From assembly GCF_943734655.1 (NCBI RefSeq), contig NC_071355.1, positions 235,814,027 through 235,878,026 of the forward strand: a stretch of DNA of 64,000 bases, given 5' to 3'. A program made the position numbers and the translations under genes. Every line of letters begins with the position of its first letter. Position 1 is the first letter of the stretch. Source of the stretch: Sabethes cyaneus. Its lineage: Eukaryota > Arthropoda > Insecta > Diptera > Culicidae. Positions 53,600 through 64,000 of the stretch are shown here, piece after piece. The notes below the pieces were generated by a model. It did no database searches, was not told the DNA's origin, and worked only from the letters and a program-made list of their open reading frames with translations.

Positions 53600-56165
53600 T
53601 TTATAAAAATAAATTTCAAAAACCTTATTTATGTTTTTTTTTGCGGATTTTTGGTATTGATCTTTTTTATCATAGTTGCCATGTTGCCATATAAAAAATA
53701 TGTTTTGCAACAAATTTGCACTTAATGGAGCGTAATGAAAAACAGTTTTGATTTCAGCACCTTGAAAAACAAATCGTTCCATCTTAAGCCAAGGCTTGTT
53801 AGTAAGCGGGACAGTACTTTCCAGCTTAACCGGATTTTCCTTATAACTCTTCTGGTAATGTTTTTCGCTAGGCTTTAAATGCTCAATTCACCATACTTCG
53901 TGGTCTCACAAAACCCAGAGCACACGAGGCGATATAAATACGCGGTTGATAAAGATGGTATACCTGAGTCTACCTATGATTTATGATCTATGATTTATTG
54001 AGTCCTAAAAGATTAGATTCTAAAAATTACTCTACAGTTCATTTCCAGTAACAAGGCAAAACCCCCCTTTCTTCACTACATTGCGAGCAAAAATTCACAT
54101 GTGTTCTTACGCCACACAAATCCGCATCCCTATTTAACTCAAATGCCCACCACGAAATTTGTTCTGTCTATTTAGATGATTGTACTCTACTTATTGTCTA
54201 ACGTTCTATTGCTCTGTGGGTTGTTTTTTGTGTTTATAAATTATCTTCCTGCAATGTCATTTGCTCTAGGTGCGAAAAGCTCTTTGTGGGATTTTCTTGC
54301 TTTGCTGGGTGATAAATAATGATTCAAACGATTTGAAAAATAACAAACCACTTGAATCAGTTCAGTAATTTTTTTAAAAAGTTGCATAATACCTAATTCG
54401 AATAAAACTTGTAAGCAGAAGTGAAATCAGCAACGTGACTCTTTAGTCAAATATTTGAATGCTGTTTATACAATTCTATTTCAAATAGCTAAGTTTAAAT
54501 TTACTAACTTAGTTGGTGGAATGGTCAATCTTTTAGCATAAATCTATATTATAACAGTTATAGTAAATCTTCATACAATTTAAGGATATGTGAGGAAAGC
54601 AAACAATCACTTTTAGAGAGATTAGATTTTATTTTTTTCTTTCTTTCAACCACCAGCAGTGGACATTTAGCGGCGAAGTTTTGCATCCTAATGATTCTTC
54701 ACAGTTCACACGTCGTAACTGCTTCTGAGCTGACAAATTCACGGTTTTCGTCGTCCTTTCATAGACTATAGAGACCGGCGTGCGGTAGCAGTCCGTGGAA
54801 AGCACATCGCCGATGCTCTGCCTTAGCTGGCACCCTGTAGAGTTTGGTACGGCTTTGGCAGGGGATAATTTCGGCCTCGTCTGTGCTGCTGGAGAGTAAT
54901 TGCAGTAGTCAACGGTTCTTTTTTTTTCGTCTGCCCATTAGTTACTGGACGGCTATAATTTTAGCTTTTCGAATCAGAACCAGAACAGGGAATTTTGGAT
55001 GGTAGGATTGTGATTTTAGTGGACCCTAAATAACTTGAATAAAACATTTATTTTTAAAATATTTTAATACTGTTAGCCTACAAGGAGTGTCAAACAAATG
55101 AAATCATAATGCATTTGCGCTGTTGGGCATAAAGTTGGCAGCAGCAAAATTTTCAGCACATTTACAGCAAATCCCAAAGCTCAGCAGTGAACTAACATTG
55201 ATCGATGGCTTAGATATATGACACCAGAAGCACCATCACGGTACTCATTAGGTGCTCAGAAGGTGTCCTTTGTGCTCTGCGCCCGGATTCAATTCGGCTG
55301 TAATAGCGACTAATTATTTTGCCATTTCTCTTCGGGAAGCTTGTCCCCAATCTCACCATTCAATTTTTTCCCGGATGCCATCGTTATCCTTTTCAAAATA
55401 TGGCATCCCACCCACCTTACATTGCACCGTACTCCTTGCTTCCGCACCGAGCTCACTCACTCGTCTCTTTTTTTTACTCGTTCGGGGAAAACACGTTCCT
55501 CGTATCGAAAGAGTTACTGCCTTGGATTAACTTCCCGGGAGAAACGAAACCGGGCTGAGAAGTAACGATCTAGGGATTGGGAAAGGGAGAAATATGAAGC
55601 TGATGACTGAGCAGGAAATCTGATCAGCCCGTTGAAAAGCCCATACACCGGCACAAAGCACGTGAATACTTTATGGGACTTGATAAGTACTTTATCTAGC
55701 TCGTTCTGCTCGTGCTTTTAGCGAATGTTGAATGCTCAATGTATGAACCTCGTAAAGTAACCAGGTAAGGCACAATTTCCCGCGAAGGTAATAAAATGGA
55801 AATCATTTATTTTCGACATTCTGCCTTTTTTTGCTTCGGTGTATCCTCGATGAATTTGATGACCACTTTCACTTTTACTGCTTTAACGAAAGACGATTTA
55901 TGGCCCATTGCTTACCGATCGGATGGAAAGCAAAACCTCCATCCGCAGCACTATCAACTCCAAATTACACTCGTAAATTACTGCCACAAACACATCAGCT
56001 TACACTTGAAGGAATGACATAGTTGAACACATTCTTTATCACCTCGTGCCACAGCAATCACTTAAAGATGTTCACCCAATTTCTCGGAAACAATACACAC
56101 CATAATCCATAAAAGGTACCACTCAACTGGCCAATCACCTAAAAGCCACCTAGTTCCAGCAAATC
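53600..56165. other. No gene recognised
   Basis: 53620-53770 resembles the right part of the TA-flanked element at 7593-8582 (ATGGAG..AAAACAGTTTTG, TTTCAGCACC..GAAAAAC), so it may be another decayed copy. Frames at 55252-55565 overlap in three phases and are composition effects. Confidence 0.35.
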
Positions 56166-56169
56166 CGAG

Positions 56170-56700
56170 CGCGCGACCGCGTGGAAGACCGTCGTCCCTC
56201 AGTCACACATGGTTCGCCGAACCGGGATAGCACAATCCGTTACCGTCGTTCGTTCGTTCGTTCGTTCTTTCGTCCGACGTCCGTCAGGTTCACACGAAGC
56301 GCCGAAATTGACTGACAGCAGCCGCAGTGCAACCTGCTGATTCTGGCTCGCTGCTGATGCTGATGCGTGGGCTTCCATCCAGCCACCCGAACACGGACCA
56401 GCTGGTTAGCGCGTCGGGAGCATGTGTTCAGCAGGCTTCGCCAAACACCCACCCACCCAACACGCGCGCCGGCAATACGACAGCATAGCATTTCCTTCGA
56501 CGAGAATACTGAATCTGCTCTCATCCGTGGCAGCGCGTGGTGTGTTCCGGTTTCTCCCGGAGAGTTCATAGTGAAACAGAGAGAGCGAGACGCGCTGTCT
56601 AGCAGGTGGTTTATTATGAACCGATAGGCGACGAAGATGACGATGATGATGATGTCGGCGATGACGATGATGACGATGCAAATCGGAAAAGTTCTAGGCA
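56170..56700. promoter_or_regulatory. GC-rich block with tetranucleotide run, possible promoter/5' UTR
   Basis: Highest GC stretch in the right half. Includes a CGTT run (56236-56268), an arthropod initiator-like CCTCAGTCACAC (56197-56208) and a GATGAC-rich right edge (56635-56680). All frames on both strands tend to be open here, so the 153-codon minus frame is not convincing. Its position upstream of the minus-strand R7BP-like exon would fit a distant promoter, but nothing ties them. Confidence 0.25.
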
Positions 56701-56709
56701 ACCGTGCGA

Positions 56710-57435
56710 TTTGCTGATTTCAAGGTAGGTACAACGTGCTTGCAAGTCTCTGATTGTGTGCGAGCTTGATTGACAGTCTACTTGCGGCTCTAGGGTGGAA
56801 GTTCGAAAAAGTACACTTACTGGTGAATATTTCCGCAGGTTCCTTATTATGAATTGACAATTCGCAATTTATATATTTATAATAAATTAAAACCTTGCCT
56901 GCAACTTAGTTATAATTTGAAACTTTCTTTGATGCTATTGTGGACTACGAAAATTGTAGCACAAAGAAATTCGTTCCTTATTTCTTTCAGGTTTATTTCA
57001 GGAAAAAGTGTGGTTTAGATACAGAAGCCGTAGGTACCGTACCGCACCTTCTTGAGAGGATTTACCCAGGTGAAAACTTGAAAACCACATCAAACATCTA
57101 CATGATCGTTGTTACGAACCGAAAATGCTTGACGCTTGTGACCAGAAACATTCTCTTTGAAATGAAACACGAAAAAAAGACAACATTGAATTGGTTATGT
57201 AATTCTTTTTTTTCTTTTTGATAACCTTTACGAGTCCGGAGACACGTTTTTCTAACCGGATCCCGCGAGTTTTTTTGAAAGTCACATACAATGTGAACGA
57301 AAAGCGAGTTGTGTACAAATAACAGCGTTTGTTTTAGAATGCATTTCAGTAGTGGTTTAGTTGTAGAAATTCCTCAATTTACTCATGACAGAGCAAAACT
57401 TAGTTCAGCAATTTTATGAATAATAATTAATTCTA
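56710..57435. other. No gene recognised
   Basis: AT-rich DNA with one 93-codon plus frame (56940-57221) lacking any known motif. Confidence 0.35.
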
Positions 57436-57439
57436 TAAA

Positions 57440-59334
57440 TATATACTCTAAATGAGGATAAACTGGAAAGAAAGAAAAAAAAAATCGCGACAAAAAAGGA
57501 GAAAAAACGGGACAAAAAATGAGAAAAACCGACACAAAATTATATGATGAAAAACGCGATAGAAAAGGAAGAAACAAAAAGGAGAAAATACTGGAGTAGG
57601 AAAATGAAAAAAGAAAAAAATGAAAGAAATGAAAACGGAAGACGTAAAGGTTAAAAAGGAAAAGAAAAGCATAACGTGACATAACAAGGCAGAACGGAAT
57701 AGACGAAAACGAAAAACGGGATTGAAAAAGAGTTAAAAGAGGAAAAAAGACAGAAAATGAGAGCGAAAAAGTTGAAACGGGCAAATGACAAAAAAAGAGA
57801 TAGGAACAGAGGTAAAATGAGCCAGAAAACGAAGAAAAATTTTGTTTTTCGAACAAAAATGAGACAAAAACCGAACAAAGGAAATTCAGGACACATGAAA
57901 AGGGTGAAAAACAGTACAGACACATTCCAGCGCAACGGGACACAATTAGCACCCATTGTTACCGTGTGAATCGCCTCCTGTTTCACCAATGTTTTGGTAA
58001 ATATCTTGTAAAATAGTTGTTTAAAAAGTACTTCATTTTACACTAGAATGCCAGGTATTTGATGAAACAGCATAGTAAGGATAGTGTCCCGAAAAGAATG
58101 AAGAGAAAAAGAAAGGAAAAAGAGAATAATGGCCAGAAAAAAATGAGAAAATACGCCAAAAAGGATATAAAAGGCGAAAAAAAAGTAAAATGGAAGAGAA
58201 AAGATAAAGGTTAAACGGAAAAGAAAAGCAGAAAAAGAAGGATAAACGAAGAAATCGAAGGAGTCAAGAAAGAAAATGAAACTGGAACAAACTGGATAGG
58301 AAAAGAGAAAAAACGAGACAGGAAAAGAGGAAAAATGGGCCTGAAAATGAAGTCGACAAACAGAACACAGCAAAATTCAGGCGCAGAGGAAAATGGTAAA
58401 AATGGGACAGGAAATGGAGAGATAAAGAATAGAGAAAGCAAAAAAGAGGGAAACCAAGACTAGAAAGGGAATACGGAGCAGTAAAGAAGAGGGAAAAGCA
58501 GAGAAACCAAACGAGAAAACATGAACAGCGAGAGAGAAAAAAACCGGTAGTGGAAACGAGGACATAAAGGGAGAAAAACAAGACAAAATATGGGAGGAAT
58601 AAAAAAATGGATTGAAGAAAATGGAAATGGAGAGAAATGGAAGAGAAAAACACGAAAAACGGAAAATAAAAGAAAAAACCCGGCAAGCAAAGGTAAAAAG
58701 GAATTAACAACATGTGTGTGCTTTGCGTACTAGTGGTTAGACTGGAATGGGCGAAACTAGATGTGAGACTATCTAATATAGGGTGTTGTGTGCTGGTAGT
58801 TTAACCGTCAAAACACTTGGGCGCAAACCGAGAGAGTGTGGGTTAGAGTTCCACTCAGCAACTGAACTGCGCAATATATTTTTGGCGCCATATCGAAGTT
58901 TCGCAGCTTCATCTAGTCTATCATTCTTTCCACCAAACGCTCCTTCACCTTTAATACCAATAGAACCAACAACAGAATTAACGTGACAGAAAAGAAGGAA
59001 AAACGAAGCATAAAAAGAGGAAAAATGAAACAGACGAAGTCGAAAAACAAGATTGATAGGAGATAAAGAAGTAAAAGGAAAAACGGGAACAAAGAGTCGG
59101 AATTCGGGAAAGAAAATAACATAAAACATGTGAAAACATTAAGAAACAGGATTGTAAATATTAACAAAATAGAACAGGCAACAAAGAACAACGGAACAAT
59201 GAAACAGAAAATATGAGATAGAAAAACAGTAAACGAACTAATCAGAGGAGAAAACGGAAGGAAAGTGAGAGCAAAAACTAATAAAACCTTACAGAAAAAG
59301 AGCAGACACGAAGGAGTGAAGAGGTAAAACTGTT
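57440..59334. repeat. Purine-rich cryptic repeat, ~1.9 kb
   Basis: The plus strand is overwhelmingly A and G, made of GGACAAAAAAGAG, AAACGGGAC, AAACGAGAC, GAAAAATGGG words without strict period. Interrupted at 57955-58080 (ordinary sequence) and 58720-58985 (tRNA-like insert). The minus strand is open for up to 189 codons as Phe/Ser/Leu-rich peptide, an artefact of composition. Triplex or A-tract structure is possible. Confidence 0.8.
58720..58985 (+). mobile_element. Possible tRNA-derived SINE inside the purine-rich tract
   Basis: GCTGGTAGTTTAACCG (A-box-like, 58793-58808) and GTGGGTTAGAGTTCCAC (T-arm-like, B-box position, about 58838-58854) are at tRNA spacing. The insert is GC-balanced and interrupts the purine-rich array cleanly. 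Acceptor stem does not close and no target duplication was fixed. Confidence 0.4.
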
Positions 59335-59460
59335 CCTAATTTCAAGTCCAATTTCGTACAGATTTGTGTCTGGTTTGAAGTAGCACCTCTTGTTCAAATT
59401 AGTCCAATTTCAATTGTAATTTCTAGTCCAGTATCAATCCAGTTGAACTTGATGCTCCTG
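59335..59460. repeat. Inverted ACTTGAAATTGG-type repeat
   Basis: TTTCAAGTCCAATTTCG, TTAGTCCAATTTCAATTG, TTTCTAGTCCAGTATC: reverse complement of the 47.4-48.0 kb units, directly after the purine-rich tract. Confidence 0.6.
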
Positions 59461-59785
59461 AATTTACTACCTAATCGGCCGGTATTTTTATGATCCGATT
59501 ACTCCGATTACTCGTTTTTTCCAGGCCAAAACATTCTTCCCGACTTTTTGTTTATGTCTGCGCACGCAAGGAATAATTCGTCATTCTTCTTTTGACACGG
59601 TACTTTCGCTGTTGCAACTTAGGATAAAGAATTTGAATAATATACAATATGGGTGGAGTTGTATGGAACAGGATTGCATAGCATCGAAACGACGAGATTG
59701 ATTTACAATTGTTGCAAGTGCGGACAAACGTACGCTTCCTACAGAGTTATTTGAATGTTAGGAAAGTCTGATCAAGGTACGACTT

Positions 59786-59810
59786 CTATTATTATTATTA
59801 TTATTATTAA
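59786..59810. repeat. (ATT)n microsatellite
   Basis: Eight ATT triplets. Confidence 0.9.
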
Positions 59811-59864
59811 TATTTCTATATTATTTATATAGCATTTTTTCTCTTTTCTTTTTAATTTTCTCTA

Positions 59865-60560
59865 AAAGCATTTGAAGGCAGCATTTGACCGTGTCGATCA
59901 TGATTTTCTTCTTTTCGTCGGAAAACCCAATTTCGGCAGCAGTTTTTCGGCCCAAAAGCGGGATGCTGTTTATAAAAATGTAAATATTGCATTCTTATTG
60001 TCAATCTGGACGCAGCGAATATATTTTCAAAAACAGAATTTTTGTTTCAAACAAAAAAAGCTGCTTTTGAAATTGGCAAAATCGATGACGACTAATTTCA
60101 CCTTAATCTCTAGCTAACTAGTTTAGATATAGCTCAGGTGTTTCTTAGGGCAGCACTTTAGGACTTTTACTGCTTTCACTGTACATAGATGACTTATCAC
60201 GGTTATTACCTGAAATTAAATAAAAAGAAAACTATTCCAAATTGAATTCTACTATTATTATTTATTCACGAGATATACGTATTTCGCCTACGACTTGCAG
60301 GCTTCATCAGTGTCTGTTTTCGGTTCGTAAACCAAGGTTCAAGGCCACTCAAAAGAATTTTTTAAGATATGTTCTGCGTCTTCTGCCCTGGAACGATATT
60401 GCAAATCTACCAGCCTATGAGGAAAGTTGCAAGCTTATTGATCCGCATTCGTTAGCTGCCAGAAGAGAATTACTGCAAAGGCTTTTTGTCTCCGCATTAC
60501 TGAGTGGAGATGTCGATTGCAATGCGTTCTTCGAGGTTATTCCGCAACAGTTCTAGCTGG
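59865..60560 (+). pseudogene. CR1/Jockey-like non-LTR retrotransposon remnant
   Basis: Plus strand: LKAAFDRVDHDFLL (59870-59912, first catalytic region), GSTLGLLLLSLYIDDLSRLL (60148-60207, QGS.LGPLLFSLFINDL block), then after a hammerhead-like insert KATQKNFLRYVLRLLPWNDI, ANLPAYEESCKLIDPHSLAA RR and AFFEV..end near 60555. The catalytic YADD block is deleted. Same family as the minus-strand element at 61.5-64 kb. Confidence 0.75.
60218..60312 (-). ncRNA. Hammerhead-ribozyme-like motif, copy 2
   Basis: Minus strand: CTGATGA (complement of 60304-60310), GCCTGC-AAGTC-GTAGGC stem II (all six pairs, one G-T), GAAA (60282-60285), then TACGTATATC. The core is canonical, but stem I is not well formed and the short stem III differs from copy 1. 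The DNA to the left includes the AATAGTTTTCTTTTT end seen in copy 1. It is inserted in the LINE remnant between its RT and C-terminal parts. Confidence 0.45.
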
Positions 60561-60764
60561 GTTAAGTGCTGATCATTGACGGCATAAGCAGTACATGGTG
60601 TGTCGTCTTAGAGAACTGCAATCCAATAGGACGATTGGATCCCAGCAAGTTGAGCTCAGCGGTGGTGGCTACGAAGTGGGTTCACTGGACCTAAAAATCT
60701 TTTGCAAACCGAGAAGTACTAACCAAACAATTTAAATTCCACCAGAAGAGGACCTAAACTTGTA

Positions 60765-61490
60765 CTATGTAATCCAAGTATCTCTGATTCCGGACATGGT
60801 TGTGAAGTTAAACCGCTTCTCTAAGTGACGACTTCTCTTAAGGGTTGTAGCGTACGTGCACCGTTTAATTGACAATCTGAAACGTCGGCGTCGGGAAGAG
60901 GAGCCGGAAACTCTGCACCTATGACAGGATGACTTAAAGAAAGCGAAGAGCAATCTGATGCGGATGTTGCAGTGGGAAGAAATGATCGCATTATCCACGG
61001 GACGAGTCATCTGCTGTGGAGTTCGAAGTGTTGCGGATTAACGATAGAGTAGGAACTACCCCGCATACTCAGTTCGACACAAGATATCCGGTGATCTCCA
61101 AAGGAAATATTACCGAATGTGGATGTGAACGAAATTCGTCAACATTTTCACATTGCTCGGCTACGGACAATGGTGAAGCAGGTTGCAACCGCGTGTCGGC
61201 AGTTAATGCGAACCGCTGGTTTTGTTGGGTCTGCCTGTTTACTTGCTTGACTACCCGCGCCGTCCAAGTTGAGGTTGCATACTCACTCTGCGCCTTATAG
61301 TGTGAAATTTATCACGCGTTTCGCTAGCCGGCGCGGTTCGCCGGTGGAGATATTTTCGGACAACGATACATATTTCGTCAGGGCCGCTGAGGCAACGTTT
61401 ACTAATATACTTATTTAGTGAACCTATATATCATCGGTAACGCCTCACATGGGCGGAGCGTGGGAGAGAATGATGGTCGATAAAAACTAC
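60765..61490 (+). pseudogene. BEL/Pao LTR retrotransposon integrase remnant
   Basis: Plus strand, several frames: LRVVAYVHRLIDNLKRRRRE EEPETLHL (about 60838-60920), RINDRVGTTPHTQFDTRYPV (about 61030-61090), HIARLRTMVKQVATACRQ (61151-61205), then VCLFTCLTTRAVQVEVAYSL (about 61230-61290, integrase core), RGSPVEIFSDN (second catalytic Asp) and HMGGAWERM (catalytic Glu, about 61447-61475). Order and motifs match Pao/BEL integrases. Many stops and shifts; no LTR seen. It separates two CR1/Jockey-like remnants. Confidence 0.8.
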
Positions 61491-61499
61491 CGAGACAAA

Positions 61500-64000
61500 A
61501 TAATGTCTTAATAAAAAACACGAACACAGGATCATGATAGTCTTCTCATAAAAACATGCAATGGAACGTTAAAATCAAAAATGCTGTAAGCGAGATTGAA
61601 TGCACTGGCAATGGTACGGATTGGCTCATTTTGTCCGTATTGTCGACTACGAGCTGCGAGGTGTAAAAAGTTGCGTTGACGTATAACTCTCTCTGGAGCA
61701 TAGAAGTAAAGCTGCCGGAGTAGGCGACTCGATTTCCGAAGTGATGATCTGAGTAGCAAAGAGAGCTTGTGCGCTTGAGAGAGCTTGTATCAATTTCAAG
61801 TAGCCGGCAGCGATCAGTGTAGGAAGGCAGGTTCGTAGCAACACGCCACGGTATAGCCAACGAAGTGCGTATCGAACAAACTTTTTTTGTACTCTCTCGA
61901 ATTTAGCAATCCAACACGCTTGGTATGGACACCATACCACACTACTTAATTGAAGAACTGAGCGGACTAGTGAGTATTACAACGCCCGTAAGCATAGCGG
62001 GTCGCGAAACTATTCGGAGATTTTGAATATAAAGCTAAGTTGTCGGTTAGCTTTCGTCAGAATGTCGTTGTAGTGATGTTTGAGGGTCAGCTCACAGTCA
62101 AGAATAACACCTAAGTCTCTAATTTGGTAAACCTGTTGAAGCCTGTGTCCAGCAATTGAATAAATAAGAAAACATGATCGGTTTCTGTCTACAGTGAAAG
62201 GTTATCACATTGCATTTGTTGATACTAAGTGTCAAAAAACGCCGGGAGCACCAACTCTGCATTAGTTGCAAGTAGCCGCAATCATTAGTACCGTTCATGA
62301 TGTTATATATTTTGACGTCGTCGGCGTAAAACAGGCGGCATCCAGATGGCAGTATGACAGAGAGTTCATTGATAAACAACGAGAACAAAAGTGGCCCAAG
62401 ATTACTACCCTGGGGGACACCCGAAACATTCGCAAACATTTCGGAACAGTAATCTCCGATCATAACGCGAAGCGATCGGTTTATCAGATAGAATCTGCAC
62501 CAGGCGACTAAGGATCTGTTGACTCCAAGTTTCTCTAGTTTGCTTAACAGAATTTCGTGATCCACTCGATCAAATGCTGCCTTGAGTGTAGACAGCATCA
62601 ACTTGTCCACCGTTGTCCATTGTGCGAACGCATAGTGATGCAAATTCGGTCAAATTTGTCGCAACAGACCGCTTGGGATATAATTGATGATGAGCGGTTG
62701 AAATGTAATTCTTAGATGAGCAGGGAAGCGCCTCATTGATAATAATCTCAAAAACTTTAGAACAGCAGCATAACGAGGTGATGCCTCTGTAATTGCGAAC
62801 ATCTCTCTTATCACCTTTCTTGTGAACAGGAAAAATATAGTAAATGAGGATTATAGTTCAGGAAATTTGTTCTCTTGCAGTGACCTGTTAAACAGTTTTG
62901 TAAGTGAAGTAATTAACACTTTCTGAAATGCCATCGGGACCAGCAACATAAGAAAGCTTTAACTTTTGGAGTGCAGACATGACGATTTTTTCACTAATGT
63001 GAAATGGACGAAACTCAAAAGTATCACTAGGACAGTCGTTGATGGCAATGGCGACTTGTGCAGGTGATTCGTTCGTTGAACGAATTCCTAAAGTGTTGGA
63101 CGAAAAGATCGCAATTCCCAAGTTTAGAGTTGGCAACTTGTTCCTCAAGGTGAACTGACATTGGCAGACCAACCTCTTTCTTCTTGGTACTTACGAAAAG
63201 CCAAAATCGCTTCGGATTGCTGCACAGAGAGGCCTGTGTACGGAGAACATATCGTTGGTTCAGAAATCTGTTCAGTTTCTTGTAGTCGTTACTCGCACGG
63301 CTGAATTCATGTATTGTAAGGTGAGAACGATTCCGGCAGTATCTTCGAAGAACTCTAGCTCTCAGTCGTTTTAGTCTGCGTGGGTTTGTAATTTGACTGA
63401 TCGGCGTTGGGAGATTCAACTGGACGTCCAAAGCAGGATGATCTGCATCGAGAGCGATCAAAGGCTTAATTGCTTCCGAAACGGTGTAGACTGGTGTTGT
63501 GGCTTCGTTAGTCAAGACCAAATCAAAAAATCTAGCGTTTTTGTTGACAATACCATTGACTTGCATCAACCCATATAGGGCAAAACCGTCGATAGGTGTA
63601 GAACTGGCAGTAGATAAAGCCATTAGGGAGTCGACCTAGAATAACCCGTCACTCGACTTGCACCACCGAAGCTGAGGTTGGTTATAGTCCCCAAACTGCA
63701 GAGCATAATCACTGAGTTCCAAGTTGAAGACAACAGAACCGATAAAGTTTCACGTGCTCATGAATGCTGCTAATATCGTTACGACGATCCGGGGGCAAAT
63801 AGATGACACCCACACTCACAACTCGTCGAGACGTAGCGATTCTAACCCATAGCTGCTCTATAGCATTGGACACAGGCGTTGGATCAATATAGCTGTTCCA
63901 TCGAGTTGAAACAGCAATCAGAACACCCCCGTCACGGGTTTTTCTACTGTTCGAGAGGTTACGACCGGTGCGATGGACAGTAAAGTCATTGCCGAACAGT
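61500..64000 (-). pseudogene. CR1/Jockey-like non-LTR retrotransposon, endonuclease to C-terminus
   Basis: Minus strand, running from the right window edge (5' part cut off) to about 61530. Endonuclease part: RKTRDGGVLIAVSTRWNSYI D and VSVGVIYLPPDRRNDIS (63780-63960). Linker: FDLVLTNE, LDADHPALDVQL, a long Arg-rich stretch (63027-63560). RT: LKAAFDRVDHEILLSKLEKL, GVPQGSNLGPLLFSLFINEL, GCRLFYADDVKIY (YADD catalytic, intact), ISINKC-like block (62119-62640). C-terminal part: VVWCPYQACWIAKFERVQKK FVRYALRW (61850-61940) and RQYGQNEPIRTIASAFN then FDFNVPLHVF ending near 61532. Several frame breaks (near 62110, 61800, 62890), so inactive, but the youngest LINE in the window. Confidence 0.85.

Noticed and set aside
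54640..54890. Minus-strand open stretch with an acceptor-like border and Cys-rich peptide
   Set aside because: No donor, no recognised family, frame ends in low-complexity Lys; too weak to list as an exon.
56240..56701. 153-codon minus-strand frame
   Set aside because: In the highest-GC block where all frames tend to be open; the His/Arg and Ile runs come from GATGAC-type triplets.
57383..59191. Several Phe/Ser-rich minus frames up to 189 codons (membrane-protein-like)
   Set aside because: They lie on the pyrimidine strand of a purine-rich cryptic repeat; hydrophobicity and openness follow from composition.

Overview
This is eukaryotic DNA, almost certainly an insect and most likely a mosquito. 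The density and style of transposon remains point that way: RTE-like and CR1/Jockey-like non-LTR elements, tRNA-derived SINEs, Helitrons, a Tc1/mariner element of the ITmD37E type and a BEL/Pao integrase. So does a splice-flanked exon similar to R7-binding-protein genes. Species assignment is inference. Nothing looks bacterial: no operons, no long intact reading frames, no ribosome binding sites. Most 60-100 codon reading frames here are chance openings in AT-rich, microsatellite or purine-rich DNA.

Host gene content is thin. One minus-strand exon at 9809-9975 has good splice sites and an R7BP/R9AP-like protein. Weaker exon candidates are 16272-16410 (minus), 42847-43007 (plus) and a basic, Cys-rich possible terminal exon at 1954-2152 (minus). 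Two broken, intron-less, coding-like stretches (36487-36897 plus, 40157-40540 minus) may be processed pseudogenes. The window therefore looks largely intronic or intergenic, around or inside a long minus-strand gene. GC-richer blocks at 24.0-24.4, 30.0-30.25 and 56.2-56.7 kb may be regulatory or 5' UTR DNA.

Layout. 0-3.4 kb: mostly unique. 3.4-6.0 kb: decayed non-LTR elements in both orientations, with a nested SINE and a 108-bp MITE. 6.0-8.8 kb: a long-TIR MITE, a foldback element with inverted minisatellites, and a TA-flanked TIR element. 8.8-11.1 kb: unique, with the R7BP-like exon. 11.1-12.7 kb: complete-looking Helitron with a nested SINE. 12.8-15.2 kb: MITE, hammerhead-like element, two LINE remnants. 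15.7-17.1 kb: T-rich cryptic repeats, a candidate exon, a MITE. 17.6-21.7 kb: large inverted composite with minisatellite arms, a hAT-like element with perfect 8-bp target duplication, and a GC-rich foldback. 22-29.3 kb: AAGTGAGAAGT-type arrays, a LINE remnant and a 51-copy GGGAGTA array split by a pogo-like MITE. 32.5-34.5 kb: palindrome and a second Helitron holding a 165-bp tandem array and another copy of the GC module. 40.7-41.6 kb: ITmD37E element. 45.0-48.9 kb: TIR element whose ends are packed with ATCGAT palindromes and which hosts three LINE remnants. 52.7-53.6 kb: Helitron helicase tail and 3' end. 57.4-59.5 kb: purine-rich cryptic repeat with a tRNA-like insert. 59.9-64 kb: two CR1/Jockey-like remnants either side of a BEL/Pao integrase.

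The least conventional signals are: (i) a dispersed GC-rich module bounded by CTAGGAAA that occurs three times, each next to a different variable ~15-bp minisatellite; (ii) two hammerhead-ribozyme-like motifs; and (iii) the ATCGAT-loaded element ends.
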